Assembly (NCBI GenBank): GCA_024697225.1
Contig: JAILGA010000106.1
Location: 1-49,080, forward strand
Direction: 5' to 3'
From: Lachnospiraceae bacterium
Lineage (GTDB): Bacteria > Bacillota > Clostridia > Lachnospirales > Lachnospiraceae
DNA length: 49,080 nt
Made by a program: the position numbers and the translations under genes. This document shows, piece after piece, positions 18,128 to 26,891 of the stretch; the stretch's first letter is position 1, and each line of letters begins with the position of its first letter. Under the pieces are notes generated by a model. The model worked only from the letters and a program-made list of their open reading frames with translations, had not been told where the DNA came from and made no database searches.

Positions 18128-20782
18128 ATGAACCAGACAGTAAACAATCTGCAACTGAATACCGATGCGCTGAGCAGGGAACAGAAGATCGAGCTGTTAA
18201 GAAACTACCCTCCGTCCGCAAGGCCGGCCGGGGTACATCCGCCGGTAAGATCGCTCGGATCAGGGGAAATCCTTATACGCTCGCATGATCCCGTACCTGA
18301 ACTCGGCGACTATGACCCGGGTGATACGACGCTGCCGCGCGGTATCCTGAACTCCGGTGATCCTGAGCTGCTGCAGGTATACAGGGAAATGTACGGCAAT
18401 GTCATAAGGGCGCTGCCTGACGGCAATCTTTACCTGGAATACCTGGATCAGCGCATCCAGGGGCTGAATCGAGTCAGACAGACAAAGGAGATCAGCGCAA
18501 GGCGGACTGCCAGAGGAGAGGTGCCTGCACTGCCGCCGGTTCAGAACCAGCCGAACGGTGCGATAATACTCGGAGGCGTCGGGCAGACAGAGTTCCAGTC
18601 AGCCACGCAGGGCTGCTGGTCCGTGGCCATGAGCAATCTCCTGGGGAGCCGCGGCGTACAGATATCCCAGAAGGACATACGTTCCTTCAGGCCCACGAAC
18701 TCGTTTGGCCTGACAAACAGCATGCGGGCATACGACACCAACGAGATGAACAATGACGCAGGTTCCGATCCCTTCTACGACAGTGAACTGGTGATGGATA
18801 ACCTGCCAAACACCGCAGTGCGGCAGTGGGGATTTGACAATCTGCCCCCGGCGTTTATTGATGATCGGGGTAACGTCTACAGGGATCTCACGGACGACAC
18901 GGCTGTAGAGGCCATAAGAAAACAGATAGAATATGCTATAAAGCACGACCATTCGCCTATGGCGCTTAAATACGGCGGACATTATCAGACCGTCGTGGGC
19001 ATCAGGGAAAACAAGGTGATCCTCAAGGATTCACTGCCGCCTCCGGCATATGACGAACGCGGAAACGCCATCCCCCGCGATCCCAATACCACCTATGAGG
19101 TAGATCTGTACGATATCGTGCGAAAGGTCAGATCTCTGCCGCCCGGGTATCAAAGGGATATTTCCATGATATGGCTGTCCGAGCTCCATAAGGATCCGCA
19201 GACGGGCGAGGTCGAGGAACTGAAGGATATTCCCAATCTCAGAGTTGACGAAAAAGGAAATCTTGGCATCGCACATGCTGAGGATCCCAATATGCTCATT
19301 GTCGAGCAGCATGCGGATACGGAATGCGGAAAAACGGTACCGTATGAAAAAGAGGGTCTGACGCCGTATTTTAAGACCAGATTTCCGAAGACGATCCATA
19401 AAAATCTCCTGAAGAACGCGACGGAACCTTCGCACACTTTTGCCGAGCATCTGAACATACCCACTGTACCGGCGTCTCAGAAGACGCTTGATATGCAGCC
19501 GGTGGCCAAGCTCCCCGGATATGACACGCAGCAGAATCTGAGCCGCTTCCTGACTGAAGATGAGGAACTGAATCTGGCTATCATGGCTTCTCTTGAGACC
19601 CAGAGGAAGGAGCAGCTGGCGATCGAGGAAAACATCCGCTTAAGACAGGAGAACAAATACGGCAGGATATCTACCGGAGGGACACAGACGCAGAGGACCG
19701 CACCGGTGACATCCAAGGCTGCGCCGGGAAAGACTAAGCCTGTGACACAGACTCTAAAGCCTGTGAAGCCTGTAAAGCAGACGGCAAAACCCGTTACACA
19801 GACAACGCAGACGACAAAGCCTGTGACACAGACTGTAAAACCTGTTACGCAGACGGCAAAACCTGTGATGCCCAAGCAGACGCCGCCTGTGACACAGGCT
19901 CGCGTGAAACCGGTACAGGAGACATACACCGCTCAGGAAACCATCTCAATGTATGAGGAGGATGAGCCCAGGGGAATCAACCGGCTCACCGAGAGGCAGC
20001 GGGAATATCTGATGTATCCCGAGAAGCTGAACGATCTGGCTGCCATCTTTGATACGAAGAAGCATATGCGCATCGTAAACTGGAACTCTTCGGAGTATAA
20101 CAAAGCCAGAAGCGCTCTTGGAGACTTTGTGAAGCAGGCAGCTGAATTTCGCAGATTTGCCAAAGAAAATGTAGGTAAGCCCGGATTTGACGAGAAGATA
20201 GAGAAACAGATCGAGGTCCTTGAGCAAAAGGAGGAAATGCTCTGCATAGCAATGTCCGTTTATGTCAGCAAGGTGACGGATGGCCCTAAATATACTGCCG
20301 GTAATAAGGGAGCCGCGGACATGACACAGGCCGCTGGTGCGGCAAGGCTTGTGGGAGCAAAAGGACTGCTGGATTATATCGGCGGTGATAACGGGTTCAT
20401 GAAACGCCTTGTGGGTGAGAGAAACGGTGTTAATTACGATATAGCCCAGGTGGAAGAAAGCGTAGAGCAGCAGTTTACCCGGCATGAGATGGAGATCATC
20501 CGCCGCGAGGCAAAGCTCATGGAAAAGGAGCGCCCGAAACAGGGGTATAATAAGCCTGACAGACTCTCTGTCGAGCAGAAGATAGAGCTTTTAAACCGCA
20601 ACTACGACAGGCAGAATTCCGAGCGCGTGAAGGACACAACCTTTGAGGCTCTCTATACTGAGAAGTATAAGGAAGTTAAGGGTTCCAAAGAAAAGAACGC
20701 ACACCGCCGCGCAGCGGCCTATGCCATGGATGAGGCGGAGAAGCGCGCGAAGGAAGCCGGTAAGGCGCCGACAAAAAAATAA
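18128..20782 (+). CDS. Large protein with a papain-like cysteine peptidase domain, 884 aa
   Basis: There is no signal peptide. Residues about 145-350 hold a papain-like active site. Gln157 lies six residues before Cys163 in QGCWSVAMSNLL, as in papain. His285 is in GGHYQTVVGI, and Asp301 in LKDSLPP follows 16 residues later, matching the papain His-to-Asn spacing. The layout resembles C39-like/papain-like peptidases. The protein may cut other proteins or be an inactive relative; catalysis is inferred. A Pro/Thr/Gln-rich repeat linker lies at 537-598, then a helical domain with the shared module (about 649-750) and a Lys-rich tail. ATG 18128 follows GGGAGTG. It sits 12 bp after the 280-aa gene. 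Processing of its large neighbours is one possible role. Confidence 0.87.
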   Translation: MNQTVNNLQLNTDALSREQKIELLRNYPPSARPAGVHPPVRSLGSGEILIRSHDPVPELGDYDPGDTTLPRGILNSGDPELLQVYREMYGNVIRALPDGNLYLEYLDQRIQGLNRVRQTKEISARRTARGEVPALPPVQNQPNGAIILGGVGQTEFQSATQGCWSVAMSNLLGSRGVQISQKDIRSFRPTNSFGLTNSMRAYDTNEMNNDAGSDPFYDSELVMDNLPNTAVRQWGFDNLPPAFIDDRGNVYRDLTDDTAVEAIRKQIEYAIKHDHSPMALKYGGHYQTVVGIRENKVILKDSLPPPAYDERGNAIPRDPNTTYEVDLYDIVRKVRSLPPGYQRDISMIWLSELHKDPQTGEVEELKDIPNLRVDEKGNLGIAHAEDPNMLIVEQHADTECGKTVPYEKEGLTPYFKTRFPKTIHKNLLKNATEPSHTFAEHLNIPTVPASQKTLDMQPVAKLPGYDTQQNLSRFLTEDEELNLAIMASLETQRKEQLAIEENIRLRQENKYGRISTGGTQTQRTAPVTSKAAPGKTKPVTQTLKPVKPVKQTAKPVTQTTQTTKPVTQTVKPVTQTAKPVMPKQTPPVTQARVKPVQETYTAQETISMYEEDEPRGINRLTERQREYLMYPEKLNDLAAIFDTKKHMRIVNWNSSEYNKARSALGDFVKQAAEFRRFAKENVGKPGFDEKIEKQIEVLEQKEEMLCIAMSVYVSKVTDGPKYTAGNKGAADMTQAAGAARLVGAKGLLDYIGGDNGFMKRLVGERNGVNYDIAQVEESVEQQFTRHEMEIIRREAKLMEKERPKQGYNKPDRLSVEQKIELLNRNYDRQNSERVKDTTFEALYTEKYKEVKGSKEKNAHRRAAAYAMDEAEKRAKEAGKAPTKK
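19736..19921 (+). repeat. KPVTQT tandem repeat linker
   Basis: Residues 537-598 of the cysteine-peptidase protein repeat a six-residue unit, KPVTQT, about six to seven times with some shortened copies (KPVKPVKQTA, TQTTQTTKP). It is rich in Pro, Thr and Lys and should be disordered. It separates the peptidase half from the C-terminal helical domain. Confidence 0.85.
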
Positions 20783-20833
20783 AGCCAGGCATATATTTAT
20801 TGCAGGGAAAAGCAGAGAGGGAGGATACATATC

Positions 20834-23263
20834 ATGCCCAATACAGTAACCAGAATGACGGCGGCTGATCTCAAGAAGTTTTCGTATACGCTTTCCAGCT
20901 TCTATCCGGCACTTTACGGCACACCTGCCGCAGATGTGGCGAGAAAGCTGAATGAACAGTTTTTCCATACCGTGGACTATGTCTCGGATGACATGGTGGA
21001 GGATGATGAGTATCGCACCGTGGCGGAACTCTATGAAGATCCTGATGATCCTGACAGGGTATCGGGTTATAAGGTCACCTTAAACGGTCCGGTTTCAGAG
21101 GAAAGGCTGCTGGATTCGGGTTTGGATCAGACAGTCAATGAACAGCTTGCAATTCTCGAGGACGGTGTGAAGAATAACATCTATCCCGAGGGCAGCATAG
21201 CGCGCGTTGAGGTCGATTATATGATCGATTCCCTGAAGCGCTTCCAGCGGCGGGAACTGGTCTCTGATTTCCAGGACAATAAGAGCATGTCCTGGATACC
21301 TGCGGTCGGAGTCAACAAAAAGTTCGCCGATTATGTACTGGTGCCGAAGATCCCGCCGGTAAAAAAAGAAGAAAACGGCAGGATTTCATACAGTCTCCCG
21401 GAGGAATTTGCCGCCGATGACCCGGCAATCGGGTTCATCCCCAGACAGGACCAGGCGAAAAACGCCAGATATACGAAGGAACAGCTGCAGGAATCGGCGG
21501 ACAAGGTCAATCTCGCGGGCTTCAGCAAGGCCGCAGAGTCGTTCCTCGACAGCCTGAGAGTGGCAGAGAACATCGGAGTCATGAAGGATCCAGACCCCGC
21601 ACAGGAGGAGATCGTAAGACGAAATCTCATCACCAATATCAGATACCTCAGGCAGGAACTGCAGAAGGCCAGACATGCAGATCCTGCGGATATGGCAGCG
21701 CGGAGGATGTTCGGCGACAAGCTCGGTCAGATGAACGGATTGCTCTTTTCCGACAGAGGCTTTACTGAGGACATCAACAATCTGACATTATTTGAAAACT
21801 ACCTTGAGGCGGGACTTCCCCTTTCGGGATTCAAGGAGTACAGGGCATATTATGAAACCGCTCACAATCTCACCGGTACCATGGATGAGATAAAGGCGGC
21901 AGGTACAGGCCTGGGTGAGCTGACGGGCGCTTTTGATACCCTTAAAGAGCGGATAAATACCCTTCCCCCTAAGGGCGCGAACGTCGCTTCGCGGGACGAA
22001 TGGAAAAAGAGCCTGAAGGAAGCGATGCAGGGCTTAAAAGATGCTTACAGCAGGATCAATCCCGCCGATTATCAAAATGCAAAGGGCACCATAAAGACAG
22101 GTATCGAGAGCACTCTCAGGAATAAGGAGATCCCCAATATCGAGGGATACATCAGCAACATAGACAACATGGGAAAGGCGACAGTAAAAGAGGAGAGAAG
22201 GGATCTCGATCACATAATGGCTGACATGGTCCGGGATATGGACCGCATGTCGAAGGAGATGGGAAAACGGATCAAAACCGAAAGGGGATTGTCCGAGGGA
22301 TTAAAGAAAGCCATCAATGAGGTGGTAAAAACCGGAGATGTGAACAATGCATACAGTCCGAAGCGATTTGAAAAAGCGCTGAGAGACCTCGCGGGTGAAG
22401 CTCACAGTGCCGGAAATGCCGATCTCGAAAAATGGGCAAAGAAAAACGCGGCGCATTTCGGCAACAGGATGAAGCAGGCTGAAAGCAAGGGCGTGCTTCC
22501 CGATGAGTCCTTAAACCTGCAGCGCAGAGTCAACGAACGTGAGAACAGGATCAGGTTCGATCAGGCTCTGAGGCTGTTCAATACGACAAGGGCAAAGATC
22601 TTCAAGAGCGAGACCAAAGAGCACGAGAACGCCAGAAAAGCGGCAGAGAGTTTTCAAAAGGCAATAAAAGAGCTTCAGGATCTGAATGGAGAAAAGGGAT
22701 CCGAAAAATGGAAGCAGAAGGCAACCGAGGTTATGACCATTGCAGGTGAACTCAGTAAGCAGTCCTTCAAATACATGAACGCAAAGAAATTCTACGCTGA
22801 CTCCCCGGCGGGAAAGGACCGCTTAAACGGCGCGATCATGCTGTTTCGGGAGGCCGAGATAACCCGCGTCATGCTGAAAAAGCAGATGGCTGCAAATGAG
22901 CGTTATCAGCAGCTTTCCGCGAAGACCGACGAGCTTGAGAGATCCATAAGCAACGATCCCGCGATCACAGATGAGATAGGCGACGCAAATGCCGCTAAAA
23001 TGGCGGAGGAGCTTCAGAGGGTAAAGCAGGAGGAAGACCGCAAAAAGGATCAGAAGGAGAGATTCGACAGGGTAGCGGATCCTTTCCAGAGGACAAAGTC
23101 TGAGGTGACAAGGGCAGGTGGCAGGAAGTTCAAGGAGACAAGCTTTGAAGAGCTGACAAGAAACATGACTCTTGACGAGAACAAGAGGGAACCCGTCAAG
23201 CGAAGAGCAAGCATAAATGTGAATTCGAACGAGGCACCGCAGCCGGGTGCACCGAGGATCTGA
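20834..23263 (+). CDS. Large helical protein of unknown function, 809 aa
   Basis: ATG 20834 is preceded by GAGAGGGAGG. There is no signal peptide or membrane segment. The first 200 residues are acidic and mixed; from about 215 the protein is almost all helix with coiled-coil character. The shared module is at about 590-675 (KSETKEHENARKAAESFQKA to the GKDRLNGA segment). The disordered tail carries SFEELTRNM (770-778) and RRASINVN (790-797). The giant protein at 34228 has a similar pair near its end, SINVV and SFDELEKKL. I recognise no enzymatic motif. It lies 51 bp after the cysteine-peptidase gene, in the same transcriptional direction. Confidence 0.85.
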   Translation: MPNTVTRMTAADLKKFSYTLSSFYPALYGTPAADVARKLNEQFFHTVDYVSDDMVEDDEYRTVAELYEDPDDPDRVSGYKVTLNGPVSEERLLDSGLDQTVNEQLAILEDGVKNNIYPEGSIARVEVDYMIDSLKRFQRRELVSDFQDNKSMSWIPAVGVNKKFADYVLVPKIPPVKKEENGRISYSLPEEFAADDPAIGFIPRQDQAKNARYTKEQLQESADKVNLAGFSKAAESFLDSLRVAENIGVMKDPDPAQEEIVRRNLITNIRYLRQELQKARHADPADMAARRMFGDKLGQMNGLLFSDRGFTEDINNLTLFENYLEAGLPLSGFKEYRAYYETAHNLTGTMDEIKAAGTGLGELTGAFDTLKERINTLPPKGANVASRDEWKKSLKEAMQGLKDAYSRINPADYQNAKGTIKTGIESTLRNKEIPNIEGYISNIDNMGKATVKEERRDLDHIMADMVRDMDRMSKEMGKRIKTERGLSEGLKKAINEVVKTGDVNNAYSPKRFEKALRDLAGEAHSAGNADLEKWAKKNAAHFGNRMKQAESKGVLPDESLNLQRRVNERENRIRFDQALRLFNTTRAKIFKSETKEHENARKAAESFQKAIKELQDLNGEKGSEKWKQKATEVMTIAGELSKQSFKYMNAKKFYADSPAGKDRLNGAIMLFREAEITRVMLKKQMAANERYQQLSAKTDELERSISNDPAITDEIGDANAAKMAEELQRVKQEEDRKKDQKERFDRVADPFQRTKSEVTRAGGRKFKETSFEELTRNMTLDENKREPVKRRASINVNSNEAPQPGAPRI

Positions 23264-23365
23264 CAGGACAATGATCTTAAAGAGCTGAGCGTGGTTTTTG
23301 AACGGGATATGTATATATAGATACAGATACAGACAAATGTGATTTCGGAAAAGGAGTGAAAAGAG

Positions 23366-26300
23366 ATGGCACATGCAGTAGAGAGTTTGGATTTGGTAAT
23401 GCCCGCGGGTTACGAACCTTTGCCTTTCGAACCTGTTAAGGTCAGGAATCTGCTTGACATCCGCAGTGATTTTGAATCGGACGGCGAGAAATGGATGGAC
23501 GATCTGGTCAATACTCTGACCGAAATATACAAGCCTGCCGAAGAGATGCATCTTCAGAATGAGAATCTGAGGATGCTTAAGTACAGGCTTGATCACACAA
23601 CGGATAAGGTTCAGAGGACAGCCATACAGGAGTCGCTGGACGCTCTGACAGAGGAGTATGCCGAGTACCGCCACAAGTGTGACGAGCAGATCAATAATGC
23701 AATAATCGAGGAGTCAAAGCGCCGCTATCTGGTGAATCTGAATATATTAAACGGCAAATACGAGCCTATAGTAGATGAAGATGAACTGAATGACGAGTTA
23801 TCGGAGGAGACTCTTCTTGAGGGGTATGTGCCCGAGCCTGTTGAGAAGAAGGGAGAGCTGAGGAGCGTCGAGGAGCAGAGGGAAATCTTCGATATGGTAG
23901 ATGAAGAGACCGGGAGACGCGAACCTGTTGATGAGCAGGAATGGGCTGAACAGATGCAGGAGATCCTCATGGAGGAGATACTGCCTTCCAGTGTGATACG
24001 TGATCAGAATGAGTATCTGAACAAGCTCCAGTATCAGATCGATAAACTGAATTCGAATTCCCATGTACGCAGTATGGTGGAGCCCTATGAGATAATTGAA
24101 CCCGATCCGGATATGCTCACCGAAGAGCAGTATGACGAGGCTGTCCGCGATCAGCTCTATAAGGAGGACTTAAACCGCCGCTTTGAAAGGAGGGTCGGTT
24201 TAGAGAAAGAACGGGACAATTTCAAAGAGATGGTTGATGCTGACCGCGAGCAGTGGCTTGATGAGCTGGATCAGCGTATTGATGAGGAAATGAACCTGCG
24301 CATTGAAAGCCTGGAAAAGCACGCGGAATGGCTTAAAGAGCAGGATGAACTGGCAGAGGAGGAAGCCAGGCAGGAGCGCGAAGAGAACGAGAGAAGGCAG
24401 AGGGAAGCGCAGGCAGCCAAGCTGCGCGCCAAAGAAGAGAGCAGGATAAGGCGCGAGGAGGAACAGCGCGCCCGCGAGGAGGCGGAGAAAAAAGCCGCCG
24501 AGGAGGAGGAAGAACGCCGGCGCAGGGTTGAGGCGTATCAGAAGGATCTGAAGGCGAGAGAAGACGCCAGGTCGTTTGAGATCTTTGCAGAAAGAGTAAG
24601 ACTCAGGGAGGAAGAGCTCCGCCGTGAGGAGAATGAGGCACAGTACCGCGCCGAGATGCTGGCGAGACAGAAGAAATATGTGCTTGCGGATGCCATCGGC
24701 GAGGAGATTGAAGAGAATAACGGATTTGTCAGGGCACAGAACGAGCCCGAAAAGGAAGCCGGAGGCATAGGCCTTGATGAATTCCTGAATGATGACATAC
24801 AGCAGGTTAACGCCAATCCTATGGAAGATATCGACCTTGGCAACCAGGGAAATATGAATGATTTCTTTGAACAAAGGCCCGGTGAGGAGAATGAACTTCA
24901 GGATATCGACCTGGGTGGTCAGGGCGATATGAATGATTTCTTTGAGCAAGCGCCCGTGGAAAAGCCGGAAGAGAAGCCGGAAGAGAATCTTGATGACCTG
25001 ATCGCGGATAAACCGGAAGTTGAACCGGAAGTCAGGCAGGAAGCTGAACCGGAAGTTGAGGTCGTTCCTGAAGTGAACGAACCGGTAGACAACGATGATT
25101 TCATTGAACAGCATCTTCCGACGGAGGAGGAATTGAAGGCGCGCTTTGTCGATGAGATCGCCGTGGTTCCGTTTAAAAACGCCGGAGACAGGGAACTTCT
25201 GGCTGATCTGTTCGACGCGAGGAAAAACAGGGATCAAAGCCTCAACACTGACCTGAATAAAGCGCTTGAGGATATCAAAAAAGATCCCGGCATGCTGAAT
25301 GATCTGCAAAGACGTGAAGAGACGCTTAACAGGATTAAGAACAGTCTCGACAAGGTCTCACTGAAGGAACAGACAGAAGAAGAGAAGCAGTCCGGCAAGG
25401 CACCCGAAAAGGATCCTACAGAGGCGCAGAAAAAGGCACAGGGCAGAGTGCAGAACGAGCTTGATACTGTGCTTGCGCGCCAACGGGAAGCAAAGCAGTT
25501 TGCCGAGGATATCGCCGCAAAAGGGTGGTACGGAGAACAGGATCTCTATGAAAACCTGTATCTGGCGGGGACAGATCTTCCCAAAGACCACCCGTATAAT
25601 AAACTGCTCGGGGATATGCGCGAGGGAAAGAGCCAGAGCCATCCGGAATTTCCCGCCCGCAAGGTCAGGATCCAGTATGACAAATACAGTTTTTCTGAAA
25701 AAGGCGGTGTGATCGGTCACCTGCAGACGTATGACGATCTTGAAAAAGCGAGAGAGCTTCTCACACAGGAAGGAATAGCGACGCCTGAAAGGAAAAAAGC
25801 CGTCGAGGGTATCAACGAACTGAATAACCACATGAAGAAATACGCCGACGATGAGCGTGTGAAGCTTGACGGATACAAGAGGCTCATGGACATCGGTGAG
25901 GCAGGAAGGGAAAGAATCAAAAGATTTGCCGACGCGATGGATGTTCACACCGTTTTCAGAGGAGTGATGAATTACAACTCCGTCAAGTTTAATCTGTCAG
26001 GACTTACGGCTGATCCGATGCAGGCCAAGGAGGCTTTGGAACTGGACGGACTGATGAAAAAGCTGACAACGATTGAAGAGAAAATGCCGGCTTTCCTCGT
26101 CCACATGAAGACGGACAATCCGCTGTTTAAGGAGGCAACGGCGGTTTTTGAGATCATTAATCCGGATTACGCTAGGGCGATCAGAGAACGGGAGGAAAAG
26201 AAACTCGAGGAGCGCAGAGCCGAAGAACTTGCGAAAGATCTTGAGGCGTTTAAGACGATAAAGGACAATTTTGAAGCCGTGAACAAGTCATATACCGGGC

Positions 26301-26788
26301 ATGAGAATTCGGAAGAATACAAGCGCATGACGGAGGCTCTTGACAAAGCCGCGCAGTCGAAAACATGGCAGGAGCTTCAGGAGAACAAGAAAAATCTGGC
26401 TGACATGACCAAAGACTACCTGGATCACACGGGTCTCGGCAAGGCGTCTATATTCCACAGAAACGCCGAGACAAGGCGCAAACTGGCGTTCTATACGCTA
26501 TATAAGAGCAGTTCGAACGAGAGACCGTACTTTGAGTCCTACAGGGATATGGCCAATCAGGTGCGGAGCAGATCTCACAGGATCGAATCGTATGAGCTGA
26601 AGGATACTCCGGGTATCGGAAAACCCCTTGCAGGGAGAGTCAAGGAGATTAACGCGGATGCTCTCGCAAACAAGGTGGGCGCAAATCAGCCGCAGAGGGA
26701 GCATCATCAGAGGAAGGCACAGATTCAGGCCGGTGCTGTGAGTGAAAAGGTGATCGAAGGCCCCGGACTCGGACAGAACAATAAGTAA
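23366..26788 (+). CDS. Large coiled-coil modular protein, 1,140 aa
   Basis: ATG 23366 follows AAGGAG at good spacing. The N-terminus has two related segments: residues 30-80 and 175-230 both end in a (L/Q)-x-Y-(R/Q)-(L/I)-D helix. This region is shared with the 280-aa protein at 17273. A long charged coiled coil spans about 255-450. An acidic disordered region at 465-590 has LDEFL (470-474) and two copies of a DIDLGxQGxMNDFFEQ unit (488 and 513). A globular helical region follows at about 600-960, then the shared module (about 974-1048) and a basic tail. No signal peptide or membrane helix. It is the last gene before a strong terminator, closing this run of large proteins. Function unknown. 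Confidence 0.86.
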   Translation: MAHAVESLDLVMPAGYEPLPFEPVKVRNLLDIRSDFESDGEKWMDDLVNTLTEIYKPAEEMHLQNENLRMLKYRLDHTTDKVQRTAIQESLDALTEEYAEYRHKCDEQINNAIIEESKRRYLVNLNILNGKYEPIVDEDELNDELSEETLLEGYVPEPVEKKGELRSVEEQREIFDMVDEETGRREPVDEQEWAEQMQEILMEEILPSSVIRDQNEYLNKLQYQIDKLNSNSHVRSMVEPYEIIEPDPDMLTEEQYDEAVRDQLYKEDLNRRFERRVGLEKERDNFKEMVDADREQWLDELDQRIDEEMNLRIESLEKHAEWLKEQDELAEEEARQEREENERRQREAQAAKLRAKEESRIRREEEQRAREEAEKKAAEEEEERRRRVEAYQKDLKAREDARSFEIFAERVRLREEELRREENEAQYRAEMLARQKKYVLADAIGEEIEENNGFVRAQNEPEKEAGGIGLDEFLNDDIQQVNANPMEDIDLGNQGNMNDFFEQRPGEENELQDIDLGGQGDMNDFFEQAPVEKPEEKPEENLDDLIADKPEVEPEVRQEAEPEVEVVPEVNEPVDNDDFIEQHLPTEEELKARFVDEIAVVPFKNAGDRELLADLFDARKNRDQSLNTDLNKALEDIKKDPGMLNDLQRREETLNRIKNSLDKVSLKEQTEEEKQSGKAPEKDPTEAQKKAQGRVQNELDTVLARQREAKQFAEDIAAKGWYGEQDLYENLYLAGTDLPKDHPYNKLLGDMREGKSQSHPEFPARKVRIQYDKYSFSEKGGVIGHLQTYDDLEKARELLTQEGIATPERKKAVEGINELNNHMKKYADDERVKLDGYKRLMDIGEAGRERIKRFADAMDVHTVFRGVMNYNSVKFNLSGLTADPMQAKEALELDGLMKKLTTIEEKMPAFLVHMKTDNPLFKEATAVFEIINPDYARAIREREEKKLEERRAEELAKDLEAFKTIKDNFEAVNKSYTGHENSEEYKRMTEALDKAAQSKTWQELQENKKNLADMTKDYLDHTGLGKASIFHRNAETRRKLAFYTLYKSSSNERPYFESYRDMANQVRSRSHRIESYELKDTPGIGKPLAGRVKEINADALANKVGANQPQREHHQRKAQIQAGAVSEKVIEGPGLGQNNK
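24827..24949 (+). repeat. Tandem 25-residue acidic repeat (DIDLG...NDFFEQ)
   Basis: Residues 488-503 and 513-528 of the 1,140-aa protein are near copies: DIDLG-(N/G)-QG-(N/D)-MNDFFEQ. The period is 25 residues (75 bp). Both end in an acidic-aromatic motif, NDFFEQ, inside a disordered region, which looks like a duplicated docking motif. Confidence 0.8.
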
Positions 26789-26804
26789 AACCAGGATCGA
26801 CCCG

Positions 26805-26834
26805 GAGAAGGAAGCGAAAGCTTCCTTCTCTTTA
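26805..26834 (+). terminator. Strong intrinsic terminator after the 1,140-aa gene
   Basis: An 11-bp perfect stem (26805-26815 with 26820-26830) closes on a GAAA tetraloop and is followed by TTTATA. The tetraloop and perfect stem make this the clearest terminator in the window. It separates the first block of large proteins from the sensor-phosphatase pair. Confidence 0.9.
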
Positions 26835-26891
26835 TAAATAGATGTGCGGGAGGGTATACGTTTAGGAAGAATTTTGATAAAATAAAATGAT

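Noticed and set aside
19736-19921. Repeat region considered as a CRISPR-like or non-coding repeat array
   Set aside because: It keeps an open frame, has no regular spacers, and encodes a KPVTQT protein repeat.
24200-25309. Minus-strand open frame of 369 codons opposite the coiled-coil gene, with apparent hydrophobic segments
   Set aside because: The Leu/Phe-rich segments mirror Glu/Lys codons of the coiled coil on the other strand, so the 'membrane' pattern is an artefact.
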